A stretch of 64,000 nucleotides of DNA, from the NCBI RefSeq assembly GCF_002196855.1, contig NZ_NIPW01000011.1, positions 145,954 to 209,953 of the forward strand, written 5' to 3'. Within the stretch, counting starts at the first letter, position 1; each line of letters starts with the position of its first letter. The position numbers were made by a program, and so were the translations under genes. The notes under the pieces were generated by a model. It saw nothing but the letters and a program-made list of their open reading frames with translations, was not told where the DNA came from and did no database searches. Shown piece by piece: positions 16,189-25,808 of the stretch. Origin of the DNA: Haematobacter genomosp. 1. Lineage in GTDB: Bacteria; Pseudomonadota; Alphaproteobacteria; Rhodobacterales; Rhodobacteraceae.

Positions 16189-17961
16189 ATGAACGATCTC
16201 GCCATCATAAAACGCGCCCTGCCCGATGAGGCGGAGGGAACGGCAGAACCGGAGGCCGCCCCACGGGAGCCGGTCACAGGCGGCGCAAGTGCGCAGTCCG
16301 GGGCACAGCCTGCCGAGGTGGTTCCGCAAACCGCCTCCGATGTGCCGCAGCAACCGGCGCGGCCCCCTTTCGTTCCGAAGCCGCCGCATCTCGTCGCGGC
16401 CTATATGGTCGCCTCGACGCTTCTGTCTCTCACCCAGAGCTTCGGCATGAACCTCGTGTCGGCCAACATTCCCCAGATCGCGGGCGACCTGTCGGCCACG
16501 CAGACGGAAGCCACATGGCTGATGGCCGCCTATATGGCGCCGAACGTCTCTCTCGCCGTGGCGCTCATCAAGATCAGGAACCAGTTCGGGCTGAGGAACT
16601 TTGCCGAGATCTCCATTCTGGGTTTCGTCGTCGCCGCGCTGCTGAATTTCCTGATCTCCGACCTGCATTCGGCGCTTGTCGTCCGCTTCATGAGCGGGAT
16701 GGCCGCCTCTCCGATGTCGAGCCTCGCCTTCCTCTACATGCTGGAACCGATGCCGCCGGAGAAGAAGATGAGCGTCGGTCTCTCGCTTGCGCTCACCAAC
16801 ATCACGCTCGGCGCACCCATTGCGCGGATCGTGTCACCCTATCTCATCGAACTCTGGGGCGGGTGGCATGCGCTGACCGTGCTGGAACTGGCGCTCGCCA
16901 TCGCGGCGCTGGGTCTGGTGTACAAGCTGCCCCTTGGCCCCATGCCGCGGGCAAATGTGATCAGCCGCGGCGATGTGGTCAGTTATCTGCTGATCGCCGT
17001 CGGCTTCGGCTGCGTGGCTGTCGTGCTGGTCACCGGCCGGCTCTACTGGTGGTTGGAGGCGCCATGGATCGGCTGGGTTCTGGTCCTCTCCGCCCTGTGC
17101 CTGACCACCGCCGCGGTGATCGAGCTGAACCGCAAGTCGCCGCTGCTGGATATCCGCTGGCTGACCAGCCCCGCCATCGTCCATTTCGCCTGTGCGCTGT
17201 TTCTGTTCCGCATCGTGCTGGCCGAACAAAGCTCCGGCGTGCCTCAGTTCTTCATCGCGCTCGGCCTGTCCAATACGCAGATGCAGGTGATGTATGGCAT
17301 CATCCTTCTGGGCTCGCTGCTGGGCGGGCTGACGTCGGCGGCTATCCTGAAGCCCGGGCGGGAGGAGATGATGCACGTCGTGGCCCTCATCCTGATCGCC
17401 ACCGGCGCGCTGATGGACAGTCACGCGACGAGCCTGACCCGGCCCGAACAGTTGATCCTGAGCCAGGCGATGATCGCCTATGCCACGGCGCTGTTCCTGC
17501 CCCCCGCGATGGCGAGCGGCCTGATGTCCGCGCTGAAGAAGGGGCCGAACTATATCCTGAGCTTCATCATCGTCTTTCTCATGACCCAGAGCATCGGCGG
17601 TCTGCTCGGCTCCGCCATCTTCGGCACGCTGGTGACGATCAGGACGAACCTGCACACGCTCCGCCTGTCCGAGCTGATGTCGCCTTCGGACCCTCTGGTC
17701 GCCCAGCGGATCCAGCAGTACGGCGCCAGCTACGCCAATGTCATTCCCGACAGCCTGCAACGGCAGGTGGAGGGGACGCGGCTCCTCTCCTCCGTCATCA
17801 AGCGGGAGGCGACGGTGCTGGCCTATAACGACGTGTTTCTCATCGTGGGGATCATCGCGCTGATCGCACTGGGGCTTCTGCTGGGGCACATGGCGTTGAA
17901 CGCCTGGCTTCGGCGGCGTGCGGCTGCGACGGCGCCCCCGGGCGGGGCGCTGCCGAACTGA
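16189..17961 (+). CDS. MFS drug efflux transporter, DHA2/EmrB family
   Basis: Proton-driven multidrug exporter of the inner membrane, 590 residues. A Pro/Ala/Glu-rich cytosolic N-terminal extension (about residues 1-60) precedes a 14-helix-type hydrophobic core. The block MNLVSANIPQIAGDLSATQTE resembles the DHA2 family start (seen as NIPQIAGDLSATQTEATWL). Works with the adaptor encoded next to it, spanning to an outer-membrane channel. Cognate drug unknown; MarR control suggests phenolic or lipophilic compounds. Its start is 2 bp after the MarR stop. Confidence 0.87.
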   Translation: MNDLAIIKRALPDEAEGTAEPEAAPREPVTGGASAQSGAQPAEVVPQTASDVPQQPARPPFVPKPPHLVAAYMVASTLLSLTQSFGMNLVSANIPQIAGDLSATQTEATWLMAAYMAPNVSLAVALIKIRNQFGLRNFAEISILGFVVAALLNFLISDLHSALVVRFMSGMAASPMSSLAFLYMLEPMPPEKKMSVGLSLALTNITLGAPIARIVSPYLIELWGGWHALTVLELALAIAALGLVYKLPLGPMPRANVISRGDVVSYLLIAVGFGCVAVVLVTGRLYWWLEAPWIGWVLVLSALCLTTAAVIELNRKSPLLDIRWLTSPAIVHFACALFLFRIVLAEQSSGVPQFFIALGLSNTQMQVMYGIILLGSLLGGLTSAAILKPGREEMMHVVALILIATGALMDSHATSLTRPEQLILSQAMIAYATALFLPPAMASGLMSALKKGPNYILSFIIVFLMTQSIGGLLGSAIFGTLVTIRTNLHTLRLSELMSPSDPLVAQRIQQYGASYANVIPDSLQRQVEGTRLLSSVIKREATVLAYNDVFLIVGIIALIALGLLLGHMALNAWLRRRAAATAPPGGALPN

Positions 17962-18001
17962 CGCCGCCCCCCCGCTGACCCAGTTATCCGAGTATCTTAT
18001 C

Positions 18002-19135
18002 ATGCCACATGAAATCATCCGTTCCCGCGCCACGCATATTGCCCTCGTCACCGGCATCGCTGCCATTGGGCTGGTGCTCTATGCGTGGCAGTTGCCGCCC
18101 TTCACCACCGCCATAGAAACCACGGAGAACGCCTATACCCGCGCCAAGGTGACGTTCCTTGCGCCGCAGATCGCAGGCCATGTGGCCGAGGTGTTCGTGC
18201 ATGACTTCGACACCGTGAAGGCCGGCCAGCCGCTGGTGAAGATCGACGACCGCATCTTCCGCCAGAAGGTTGCGCAGGCGGAGGCGGCGCTTGCGTCCTC
18301 CCGCGCGAGCCTTGCCTCCAACGCGCAGGACCGCGTCGTGGCGGAGGCGAGCGTCCACGCGGCGGAGGCCACGCTGGAGGGGGCGAAAGCCTCGGTGAAG
18401 GTCGCCACTGCGAACTGGGAGCGTATCACCCCGCTGCTGGGCAAGGGCGTCGCCACGCAGGCGGACGGCGACACCACCCGCGCTGCTCTGGATCAGGCGA
18501 TCGCCAACCAGCATCAGGCGGAGGCCGCCCTGGAGACCGCCAAACAGAAGGTGCAGTCCACGATTGTCGCGCGTCAGGCGCTGGAGGCCGCTGTCACAGG
18601 ATCGGAGGCTGCAGTGGAACTCGCCCGTATCGACCTCGACAATACCGAAATTCGTGCGCCGCAGGATGGCCGTGTGGGCGAGGTGGGCGCGCGGCCGGGG
18701 CAGTATGTGTCGGCGGGAACGCAGCTCATGCCGCTGGTGCCGGAGGCGCTTTGGGTCGTAGCGAACATGAAGGAGACGCAGCTTGCCGAAATGCGCGTGG
18801 GGCAGCCCGCGCGGATCACGGTGGATGCGATGAACCATGCCGAACTGACGGGGCGTGTCACGGGTTTTGCGCCGGCAACGGGCAATGAGTTCAGTCTTCT
18901 CAAGACCGATAACGCCACAGGCAACTTCACCAAGGTGGCCCAGCGTCTCCCCGTGAGGATCGAACTCGATCCTGGTCAGCCGCTGGTACAGAACCTCGTG
19001 CCCGGCCTTTCCGTCGTGGTCAGCGTGGATACCAGCGTGACCCCTGATGAGAACTCCGCCACCGCACCTAAGCAGGTATCGGAACTCGGGGCCGAGGCCA
19101 CCCCCGGCACGGGGATCGGCGGCGCGCTGTTCTAG
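18002..19135 (+). CDS. HlyD/EmrA family membrane-fusion protein
   Basis: Periplasmic adaptor of the efflux pump, 377 residues: one N-terminal membrane helix (about residues 12-28), a first biotinyl-lipoyl half (AQIAGHVAEV-like stretch APQIAGHVAEVFVHDFDTV), a long Ala/Glu-rich coiled-coil hairpin (about 80-200), and the second half IRAPQDGRVGEVGARPGQYV. Start chosen at ATG 18002, giving the usual signal-anchor start MPHEIIRSRATH; the open frame runs further upstream into the transporter gene. Pairs with the DHA2 transporter upstream. Confidence 0.88.
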   Translation: MPHEIIRSRATHIALVTGIAAIGLVLYAWQLPPFTTAIETTENAYTRAKVTFLAPQIAGHVAEVFVHDFDTVKAGQPLVKIDDRIFRQKVAQAEAALASSRASLASNAQDRVVAEASVHAAEATLEGAKASVKVATANWERITPLLGKGVATQADGDTTRAALDQAIANQHQAEAALETAKQKVQSTIVARQALEAAVTGSEAAVELARIDLDNTEIRAPQDGRVGEVGARPGQYVSAGTQLMPLVPEALWVVANMKETQLAEMRVGQPARITVDAMNHAELTGRVTGFAPATGNEFSLLKTDNATGNFTKVAQRLPVRIELDPGQPLVQNLVPGLSVVVSVDTSVTPDENSATAPKQVSELGAEATPGTGIGGALF

Positions 19136-19275
19136 CAGGCGCTGAAAAAGCGTTCCGGGATTACCCTGAGGCGGAGATCTTTTCGGGAGATCGCCTGAAA
19201 GACCAGCTCTCGACCGGACCCATGTCCTGGCTTTCAACGTAAGCCCGGGTCAATGCTCCACTCGTCAGCAACCTG
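19136..19275. other. Intergenic segment with weak inverted-repeat ends
   Basis: No gene. The left edge CAGGCGCTGAAAAAG (19137-19151) partly matches the end type at 9859 (CAGGCTGCTGAAAA). The other edge reads ACAGGTTGCTGACGAG on the opposite strand (about 19262-19277). It could be a decayed copy of the same hairpin element; the match is weak. Confidence 0.3.
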
Positions 19276-20196
19276 TCAGGACCGCGCCTCACCCAAAAGC
19301 CAGTCGCGGAACGCCGCGAACACCGGGTTGGCGGCGCTTCTGTCGGGGTAGAGGATGGCGTAGGGGCTTGCCACCCGCAGCCTGCGTTCCGAGGCGAGGA
19401 GCAGCCTGCCGCGGCGCAGCTCCTCCTCCGCCACCACCTCGGGCACCAGCGCGACGCCAAGGCCGGCAACTGCCGCCGTGACCAGCATGCCGAAATGCTC
19501 GAACCGCGCGCCCCGCAGGATCGGCCGCACATCCAGCCCGGCATCGCGGAACCAGTCGAGCCAGAGGGTCGGCCGCGTGGACTGCTGAAGAAGCGGCAAG
19601 CGGGCGAGGGCCAGATCCGGCAGCGGCCCCGCGACGACGGCGGGGCTGGCAACGACGACGAGCTGCTCCTCCATCAGCTCCGCCACATGGGCATCCGGCG
19701 GGCGATGCTCCGCCCGCTGGATCGCCGCATCGAACGGATCGTCGGTGAAATCGACCGGCGTCAGGCGCGAGGTGATGTCGAAGGTCACATCCGGCCGGAG
19801 CGCCCGGAATGCCGCAAGCCGGGGCACCAGCCATGCCGAGCCGAAGGAGGGCAGCACCGCCAGCCGGATCACGTCGCCATGACCGCCGAACGCCATCACC
19901 GTAACGGCCGCCTGATTGAGTTCCGCCAGCAGCCGCTCGGCATCCGGCAGAAACACCCGCCCCGCATCGGCCAGCACGAGCCGCCCCTTCACCCGGTGAA
20001 ACAGCCGCACGCCCAGCCGATCTTCCAGCGTGTTGAGAGAGCGGCTGATGGCGCTCTGCGTCAGGTTCAGCTCCTCCGCGGCGCGGGTCGTGGCGCCGGT
20101 GCGCGCACAGGCGGCGAAGGTGGCGAGCTCCTGGATGGAGGGCAGGTAGGATTGTCGCATGGTATGAGGAAAACTCATCGGGATGCCAGAAAACAT
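19276..20196 (-). CDS. LysR family transcriptional regulator (GcvA/GcdR-like)
   Basis: About 306-residue LysR regulator. The N-terminal helix-turn-helix reads FAACARTGATTRAAEELNLT then QSAISRSLNTLEDRLGVRLF, followed by a LysR substrate-binding domain with LVPRLAAFRALRPDV. Divergent from gcdH, so it is the probable activator of the glutarate genes. ATG 20196 is chosen because AAGGA lies 8 nt upstream; ATG 20160 (MRQSYLPS) is an alternative that would leave more promoter space than the present 57 bp. Confidence 0.87.
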   Translation of the reverse strand: MFSGIPMSFPHTMRQSYLPSIQELATFAACARTGATTRAAEELNLTQSAISRSLNTLEDRLGVRLFHRVKGRLVLADAGRVFLPDAERLLAELNQAAVTVMAFGGHGDVIRLAVLPSFGSAWLVPRLAAFRALRPDVTFDITSRLTPVDFTDDPFDAAIQRAEHRPPDAHVAELMEEQLVVVASPAVVAGPLPDLALARLPLLQQSTRPTLWLDWFRDAGLDVRPILRGARFEHFGMLVTAAVAGLGVALVPEVVAEEELRRGRLLLASERRLRVASPYAILYPDRSAANPVFAAFRDWLLGEARS

Positions 20197-20253
20197 CGTT
20201 AGCATCCTTCGCGCGGGAGGAGTAGATCCTGCGGCAAGCAGAGGAGACCCGCC

Positions 20254-21480
20254 ATGAACGACATGCAAAAACCCAAGCTCAAGGCCAAGGACGCGCCGGA
20301 CCTGACCGCCTTCACCTGGGATGACCCCTTCCGGCTGGAGACGCAGCTGACGGAGGAGGAGCGGATGCTGCGCGATGCGGCCCATGCCTTCGCGCAGGAC
20401 CGGCTGATGCCGCGCGTGCAGAAAGCCTTCGCCGAGGAGCATACCGACCCGGCGATCTTCCGAGAGATGGGAGAGGCGGGCCTGCTCGGCGTGACGATCC
20501 CCGAGGAATACGGCGGGCTTGGCGCGGGCTATGTCTCCTACGGGCTGGTCGCGCGTGAGGTGGAGCGCGTGGATTCGGGCTACCGCTCCATGATGTCGGT
20601 GCAGTCGTCGCTGGTGATGTATCCGATCTATGCCTACGGGTCGGAGGAACAGCGCAAGAAATACCTGCCGAAACTCTCCTCCGGCGAGTGGATCGGCTGC
20701 TTCGGCCTGACGGAGCCGGATGCGGGTTCCGACCCCGGCGGCATGAAGACGCGGGCGATCAAGACCGAGAGCGGCTATCGTCTGATCGGGTCGAAGATGT
20801 GGATTTCCAACTCCCCCATCGCCGATGTGTTCGTCGTCTGGGCAAAGTCGGAGGCCCATGGCGGCAAGATCCGCGGCTTCGTGCTGGAAAAGGGCATGAA
20901 GGGCCTGTCGGCTCCGAAAATTCAGGGCAAGCTGTCGCTCCGCGCCTCCATCACCGGCGAGATCGTGATGGACAATGTGGAAGTCGGTGAAGATGCGCTG
21001 CTGCCGAATGTCGAAGGGCTGAAGGGCCCGTTCGGTTGCCTGAACCGCGCGCGCTACGGCATTTCCTGGGGTGCTCTCGGGGCCGCGGAATTCTGCTGGC
21101 ACGCGGCACGGCAATATGGCCTCGACCGCAAGCAGTTCGGCAAGCCGCTGGCGCAGACGCAGCTCTTCCAGCTGAAGCTCGCCAACATGATGACCGAGAT
21201 TTCGCTGGGCCTTCAAGCGTCGCTCCGCGTCGGCCGCCTGATGGATGAGGCGCAGGCCGCGCCGGAGATGATCTCCATCATCAAGCGCAACAACTGCGGC
21301 AAGGCGCTGGACATCGCCCGGATGGCCCGCGACATGCACGGCGGCAACGGCATCTCCGAGGAGTTCCACGTCATCCGTCACATGGTGAACCTCGAGACGG
21401 TGAACACCTATGAGGGCACGCATGACGTGCACGCGCTGATCCTCGGCCGGGCGCAGACGGGCCTTCAGGCGTTCTTCTGA
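20254..21480 (+). CDS. gcdH: Glutaryl-CoA dehydrogenase
   Basis: FAD acyl-CoA dehydrogenase, 408 residues, that converts glutaryl-CoA to crotonyl-CoA and CO2 in lysine and tryptophan breakdown. Blocks specific to the GCDH group are [36 protein letters not shown] and the catalytic Glu387 in [17 protein letters not shown]. The N-terminus before residue 20 is the usual short polar leader. The stop overlaps the CoA-transferase start by one base (TGATG). Together they form a glutarate-to-crotonyl-CoA unit. Confidence 0.94.
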   Translation: MNDMQKPKLKAKDAPDLTAFTWDDPFRLETQLTEEERMLRDAAHAFAQDRLMPRVQKAFAEEHTDPAIFREMGEAGLLGVTIPEEYGGLGAGYVSYGLVAREVERVDSGYRSMMSVQSSLVMYPIYAYGSEEQRKKYLPKLSSGEWIGCFGLTEPDAGSDPGGMKTRAIKTESGYRLIGSKMWISNSPIADVFVVWAKSEAHGGKIRGFVLEKGMKGLSAPKIQGKLSLRASITGEIVMDNVEVGEDALLPNVEGLKGPFGCLNRARYGISWGALGAAEFCWHAARQYGLDRKQFGKPLAQTQLFQLKLANMMTEISLGLQASLRVGRLMDEAQAAPEMISIIKRNNCGKALDIARMARDMHGGNGISEEFHVIRHMVNLETVNTYEGTHDVHALILGRAQTGLQAFF

Positions 21481-22646
21481 TGGGGGCGCCGCTCGAAGGA
21501 CTGAAGGTCGTCGAGCTTGCACGCATCCTGGCCGGCCCCTGGGCTGGTCAGGTGCTGGCCGATCTTGGGGCCGAGGTGGTGAAGGTGGAAGCGCCGGAAG
21601 GTGACGACACGCGCCGCTGGGGCCCGCCCTTCCTCGACCGGGAGACGCCCGACGGCGGGTCGGAACAGTCCGCCGCCTATTTCCACGCCTGCAACCGGGG
21701 CAAGCACTCCGTGATCGCGGATTTCCGCAATCCAGCGGATCTGGATTTCGTCCGCCGGCTGATCGCAGAGGCGGATGTGGTCATCGAGAACTTCAAGGTG
21801 GGCGGCCTTGCGAAATACGGGCTGGATTACGCAAGCCTCGCCACGCTCAATCCGCGGCTGATCTACGCCTCCATCACCGGTTTCGGACAGACCGGGCCCT
21901 ACCGCAATCGCGCGGGCTACGACTTCATGATCCAGGGCATGGCCGGGATCATGGACCTGACCGGCGATCCGACGGGCGAGCCGCAAAAGATCGGCGTGGC
22001 CTTTGCCGACATCTTCACCGGGCTTTATGCGGTGATCGGCATTCAGGCCGCGCTGACGGAGCGGGAGAAGACGGGGCGGGGGCAGCACGTGGACCTCGCG
22101 CTCTTCGACTGTCTTACCGGGGTGCTGGCCAACCAGGCGATGAACTACTTCGTTTCGGGTGTCGCGCCGCACCGGATGGGCAATGCGCATCCGAACATCA
22201 CGCCCTATGCGACCTATCCCGTGGCGGATGGCTGGTTCATTCTTGCCGTCGGCAATGACGGACAGTTCCGGCGCTTCTGCGATGTGATCGGGCGCTCCGA
22301 CCTGGGCGCGGACCCGGCCTATGCGACGAATGCCCTCCGGCTGGAGCGGCGGGCGGAGCTGACGGAGGCGATTTCCGCAGCGACGCGGAAATGGTTGCGG
22401 GACGACCTGCTGGCCGCGCTGGAAACCGCGACAGTGCCCGCGGGACCGATCAACACGCTGGCGGATGTCTTCGCCGATCCGCAGGTCGCGGCGCGTGGCA
22501 TGAGGATCGAGGCGGAGGGTATTCCCGGCCTTCGGACGCCGATCAGCTTTTCGTCGAGCGATCTGGCGCTCGACCGGGCGTCACCGCTTCTGGGCGCGGA
22601 CGATGCGGCAATCCGCGCGCGCCTGTCCCAGGGTGCCGAAAGCTGA
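21480..22646 (+). CDS. CaiB/BaiF family CoA-transferase, probably glutarate CoA-transferase (SUGCT-like)
   Basis: Class III CoA-transferase, 388 residues. The N-terminal KVVELARILAGPWAGQ, the ENFKVGGLAKYGLDY block, and catalytic Asp in IMDLTGDPTGEPQKIG are typical. Coupled to gcdH, it most likely moves CoA from a donor such as succinyl-CoA to glutarate, giving the dehydrogenase substrate, as in mammalian SUGCT. Other dicarboxylates are possible. Start ATG overlaps the gcdH stop. A GC-rich hairpin follows the gene. Confidence 0.85.
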   Translation: MGAPLEGLKVVELARILAGPWAGQVLADLGAEVVKVEAPEGDDTRRWGPPFLDRETPDGGSEQSAAYFHACNRGKHSVIADFRNPADLDFVRRLIAEADVVIENFKVGGLAKYGLDYASLATLNPRLIYASITGFGQTGPYRNRAGYDFMIQGMAGIMDLTGDPTGEPQKIGVAFADIFTGLYAVIGIQAALTEREKTGRGQHVDLALFDCLTGVLANQAMNYFVSGVAPHRMGNAHPNITPYATYPVADGWFILAVGNDGQFRRFCDVIGRSDLGADPAYATNALRLERRAELTEAISAATRKWLRDDLLAALETATVPAGPINTLADVFADPQVAARGMRIEAEGIPGLRTPISFSSSDLALDRASPLLGADDAAIRARLSQGAES

Positions 22647-22654
22647 AACCCGGG

Positions 22655-22674
22655 CGCGGGGGACGCCCCCCGCG
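22655..22674 (+). terminator. Terminator-like hairpin after the CoA-transferase gene
   Basis: CGCGGGGG / CCCCCCGCG stem with an ACG loop just after the stop codon. No U tract follows, so strength is uncertain. Similar G/C-run hairpins sit at the other edge of the island (32392-32414). Confidence 0.5.
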
Positions 22675-22745
22675 ACCCCCGACGTCACCGTTCCGCAACC
22701 TGCCAGCTCTCCCCGGCAGCGGATCGGGGGATCCGGGGGGCGCTG

Positions 22746-22756
22746 CCCACCGGACA
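22746..22756 (+). other. Candidate attachment-site repeat (left)
   Basis: CCCACCGGACA occurs here, 14 bp beyond the integrase stop, and again in the same orientation at 32375-32385. The copies bracket the whole phage-like gene set. Short for an att core, but position and orientation are as expected for integration between two convergent genes (CoA-transferase and ilvH). Confidence 0.45.
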
Positions 22757-22769
22757 TCCATTCCCCCAT

Positions 22770-23906
22770 CTATTTATCCTTTATTTTCATGTTGTTGTCG
22801 TTGTTTTTGGCGAACCTGTGCGGAAGGTTCACCACGGTCTGTTCACGATTCGGCCGTGAGATCAGCTTTTGCATAGCTGCATCCGCCAGCTCTTCACGCA
22901 TAGCTGCGGCGGTATATCGCTGCACTTCGGAGAGCGTCTTGTGGCCGGTGACTGACATGATCTCGTTGGCCGTAGCCCCCGCCTCAGCAAGCCGTCGCGC
23001 ACACGCCTTACGCAGCCCGTGGGAGGAACATTCAGAGAGATTCGCCTCGTCGCACCAGGCGCGCAGCCTCTTGCCCAGCCCGGTCGGCGAGCGGCTTTTG
23101 CCGTAGGCAGTGACGAGGAAGGGACGATCCTTGGGCAGGGGCTCTATGACGGCCCAGAGATCGGGATGGATCGGTATATTCACCATCTCACCATTGGTCT
23201 TCACGGTCTTCTGGCGGCGGTAGAGAAGTCGGTATCCGTCTTCGGTCGGCTTGATGTTCGCCCATCCAAGCTTCACCGCATCGACCCGCGCCGCGCCCGT
23301 ATAGAGCATGAGCACCATTGCCCGATGGGCAACCGTGCCGTCCTTGTGGACCTCGTAGAAGCGGGCGATCTCCCCCTCGTCCCAAGTGTGGATACCTTCG
23401 CTGGCCACCCGATACGGCTTCACCAGCCGGGCGGGGTTATCCTTCCGCCATTCCAGCGCCACGGCGTGATCGAGAAGCTGAATAAGTCGCTTGCGCAGGT
23501 GGTTCGCTGCAACCGGTGTGTCCACTTTCTCCGCGAGGATCTTCATGATGTGCCGCCGCTCCATGAGCGCCGAAGGCTTGTTGCCATGCTTCACGCGCAA
23601 GGGTTCCACCTGCCCTCGATAAAGCCTCTTGGTGACGTCGGCCAGATTGCGGAAGTCGGGGGAACGATACCACGAAGCGATGAGGTCATTGAGCGATCCG
23701 GGGATCGTGCGATCCGCTGCCACACCCCCTTTCTTACCGGTCTCATGCTCCTTCACCGCCGCCTCGTAACGGCTGATGAAGTCGGGGCAGCCATAGGACG
23801 TGCCGAGTTCCCGTTGGAAACCACCCTTCGCGCGAAACCGCCAACGGCGTTTGCCGTGGCGGTCATTGTAGGGTTTCGCTCCGGGAAACTCGGGTTTTTT
23901 CTTCAT
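22770..23906 (-). CDS. Tyrosine-type site-specific integrase of the capsid island
   Basis: 378-residue tyrosine recombinase. The catalytic core shows the first Arg in YTGAARVDAVKLGW, the HGLRKACARRLAEAG box, GH in VTGHKTLSEV, and nucleophile Tyr in VQRYTAAAM. The N-terminal part (KPYNDRHGKRRWRFR) is the arm-type binding region. Start ATG 23906 overlaps the stop of the 57-aa gene by 4 bp, so the integrase is the last gene of the capsid operon rather than an independent unit, which is unusual. It lies next to the left att repeat. Confidence 0.92.
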   Translation of the reverse strand: MKKKPEFPGAKPYNDRHGKRRWRFRAKGGFQRELGTSYGCPDFISRYEAAVKEHETGKKGGVAADRTIPGSLNDLIASWYRSPDFRNLADVTKRLYRGQVEPLRVKHGNKPSALMERRHIMKILAEKVDTPVAANHLRKRLIQLLDHAVALEWRKDNPARLVKPYRVASEGIHTWDEGEIARFYEVHKDGTVAHRAMVLMLYTGAARVDAVKLGWANIKPTEDGYRLLYRRQKTVKTNGEMVNIPIHPDLWAVIEPLPKDRPFLVTAYGKSRSPTGLGKRLRAWCDEANLSECSSHGLRKACARRLAEAGATANEIMSVTGHKTLSEVQRYTAAAMREELADAAMQKLISRPNREQTVVNLPHRFAKNNDNNMKIKDK

Positions 23907-24076
23907 TCGGCGTCCCACGGGTTATCGGGCTGGGCGGGTGCCGCCTCATGCGTCACCACGACGATCTTCCCATCCCGGTCAATCTCAACCCGCCCCACCG
24001 ACAGTCCCGCCGAGACTACGCCCTTGCAGGCGCGTGTCACATCCAACTGCTTAAAAATGGTCTGGCGGGGGTTCAC
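23903..24076 (-). CDS. Small island protein, 57 aa, between portal and integrase
   Basis: GTG-start frame of 57 residues beginning VNPRQTIFKQLDVTRA and ending PAQPDNPWDAE. Its start overlaps the portal stop (GTGA) and its stop overlaps the integrase start (ATGA), a double coupling that argues strongly for a real gene. No domain is recognised; it is short, acidic at the C-terminus and probably soluble. A head-related or integration-related accessory role is a guess from position. Confidence 0.7.
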   Translation of the reverse strand: MNPRQTIFKQLDVTRACKGVVSAGLSVGRVEIDRDGKIVVVTHEAAPAQPDNPWDAE

Positions 24077-25278
24077 GATTGCCCCTCCTTCTGCCCGATG
24101 CGCTGCATGTTGAGGGGCGAGAGGTATTCGTCGCCGCCGTCGATCTCGGGGAGGTTTTCGAGGCGGCGGATTTCGTTCGGGGAGAGCCAGCCGCCATCCC
24201 GGCCGGTGCGGTAGGCCTCATAGCGCGCGCCAAGGTCGCCGCGCAGCAGGCCCGCAAGGTCGTGTTCCACGAAGAAGCTCTTGCGCGTTTCCTCGGACAG
24301 CAGCGCCATGTTCATCGCCTGTTCGATCCGCTTCGCCATCGGGGCAAGGCAGCGCTGGACCAGAGCCCGGCTTTCCTCGCCGATGTTCGAATAGGTCGCG
24401 TTGTCGGTGATGCCGGCGGCCGAGGGCGGCACACCGAAGATGCGGCAGACGTCGAGGTTGGTGAGCTTCCGGCTCTCAAGGAACTCGGCATCCTTCGAGG
24501 AGAAGGCGAAGGGTTTCCAATCGGCCCCGCCATCGAGCACCAGCACGCCCGAGGTGCTGTCGTTCCGTTCGATCTTCTGGCGCAGCTTGTCGAGCACGTC
24601 GATCTTCTGCGTCGGATTGATCGACTGGGCGAAGACCACCGCGCCTTCCGGGCGGAAGCCCTTCTGCGCCTGCTTGCCCGCCGTCTCCGCCTGCGTGACG
24701 GCAAGGCCGAAGGTCTCGCGAGCCAGATGCACCGGGGAAAGCCCCATGACGCCATCGGAGGCCAGCCGCCAGCGCAGGTGCAACACCTCGTCTTGCAGCA
24801 TAACCTTGCCCGGTGCGCCGGTCTCCATGTAGCGCAGCCGGCCGCTGCGCAGCTTCTCCACCGAGATGCCGCGCGGGTCGATCATGCGCAGTGTCGTGAC
24901 CTGGCCCCGCCCGTTGCGCTCGATCTCGGCGTAGGCATTGCCGTGGGTCAGCAGGTTGACGATCAGCGCGTTGCGGAAGTCGAAGGCGGTCTGGAACGTG
25001 TTCGGCGCGTCGTGCAGCACGCCATAGAGCGGATGGTCGTTCGCGCGTTCACGGCCGCCCCGGTCAGTCGAGCGGTAGACGAAGAGCGGCACACTTGCCA
25101 TCAGCTCGGCGATCAGCGTGATGCAACGCAGCGCGACCGGCAGGCCGGACGCGCGGGCGGTATCGACGGCCGCCAGCCCCCCGCCCTGTCCGAAGAATTC
25201 GGCGAGGTAGGGATCGGAGGTGGCCACGGTCTCCTGCGCGCGGCGTTCGCGGCCGAGGATGCGGGACATGAGGCTCAT
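24073..25278 (-). CDS. HK97-family phage portal protein
   Basis: 401-residue portal subunit that would form the dodecameric DNA gate at one capsid vertex. Typical features are the N-terminal SGLPVALRCITLIAELMASV region, PLYGVLHDAPNTFQT, LLTHGNAYAEIERNGRG, and the C-terminal IFGVPPSAAGITDNATYSNI (20 residues) block with later NEIRRLENLPEIDGGDEYL. The gene looks complete with no frameshift. It overlaps the protease gene by 4 bp. No tail gene is found nearby. Confidence 0.93.
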   Translation of the reverse strand: MSLMSRILGRERRAQETVATSDPYLAEFFGQGGGLAAVDTARASGLPVALRCITLIAELMASVPLFVYRSTDRGGRERANDHPLYGVLHDAPNTFQTAFDFRNALIVNLLTHGNAYAEIERNGRGQVTTLRMIDPRGISVEKLRSGRLRYMETGAPGKVMLQDEVLHLRWRLASDGVMGLSPVHLARETFGLAVTQAETAGKQAQKGFRPEGAVVFAQSINPTQKIDVLDKLRQKIERNDSTSGVLVLDGGADWKPFAFSSKDAEFLESRKLTNLDVCRIFGVPPSAAGITDNATYSNIGEESRALVQRCLAPMAKRIEQAMNMALLSEETRKSFFVEHDLAGLLRGDLGARYEAYRTGRDGGWLSPNEIRRLENLPEIDGGDEYLSPLNMQRIGQKEGQS

Positions 25279-25808
25279 TGCAACGCCTCCATGATGCGCA
25301 CGATCCGCGCGGCATGGGCGAGCTGCGGGCGGCCGGAGAGCGCGGCCCGCGCCTGCACCACGGTGCCGGGATAGGCCGGCCAGGCGGAGACCACGGAGAC
25401 TTCGATCAGCTCCACGGCGCGCAGTTCGCGGCGGTCGCCCTGACGGTGCTGGTCGCGGACGGTGAAGCCGAAGCTCATGCCCCCAAGGTCGCCCCGTTCG
25501 GCAAGCGCCAGCACATCGCGGCCGGCCTGCGTGTCGGGAAGGTCGAGGTCGAAGGCGAGCCCGCGGGTATCTTCGGTCAGGCGGAGCGAGCCGGAACGGG
25601 TGCGACCCAGCACCTTACCGGGATCGTGGTCGAGCAGCGCCAGAATGTCGCGGCCGGAGGTGAGCGAGGCGAGGAAGGCACCGGGGGCGATGGTTTCGGT
25701 GAAGGCATCGCCGATGCGGGCTTCCGCGCCGAAGGTGGCGGCGTAGCCTTCCAGCCGGCGGCCGGTGGCGCGCAGCTCGGTCGCGATGGCGCGGCGTTCG
25801 ACGGTCAC
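25275..25808 (-). CDS. HK97-family prohead protease
   Basis: 177-residue serine protease that trims capsid subunits during prohead maturation. LEGYAATFG, RDILALLDHDPGKVLGRT (catalytic His in LLDHD) and LGGMSFGFTV with the catalytic Ser are family hallmarks. Overlaps by 4 bp with both the connector gene upstream and portal downstream. In HK97-type phages the order is portal-protease-capsid; here it is reversed. Confidence 0.92.
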   Translation of the reverse strand: MTVERRAIATELRATGRRLEGYAATFGAEARIGDAFTETIAPGAFLASLTSGRDILALLDHDPGKVLGRTRSGSLRLTEDTRGLAFDLDLPDTQAGRDVLALAERGDLGGMSFGFTVRDQHRQGDRRELRAVELIEVSVVSAWPAYPGTVVQARAALSGRPQLAHAARIVRIMEALQ

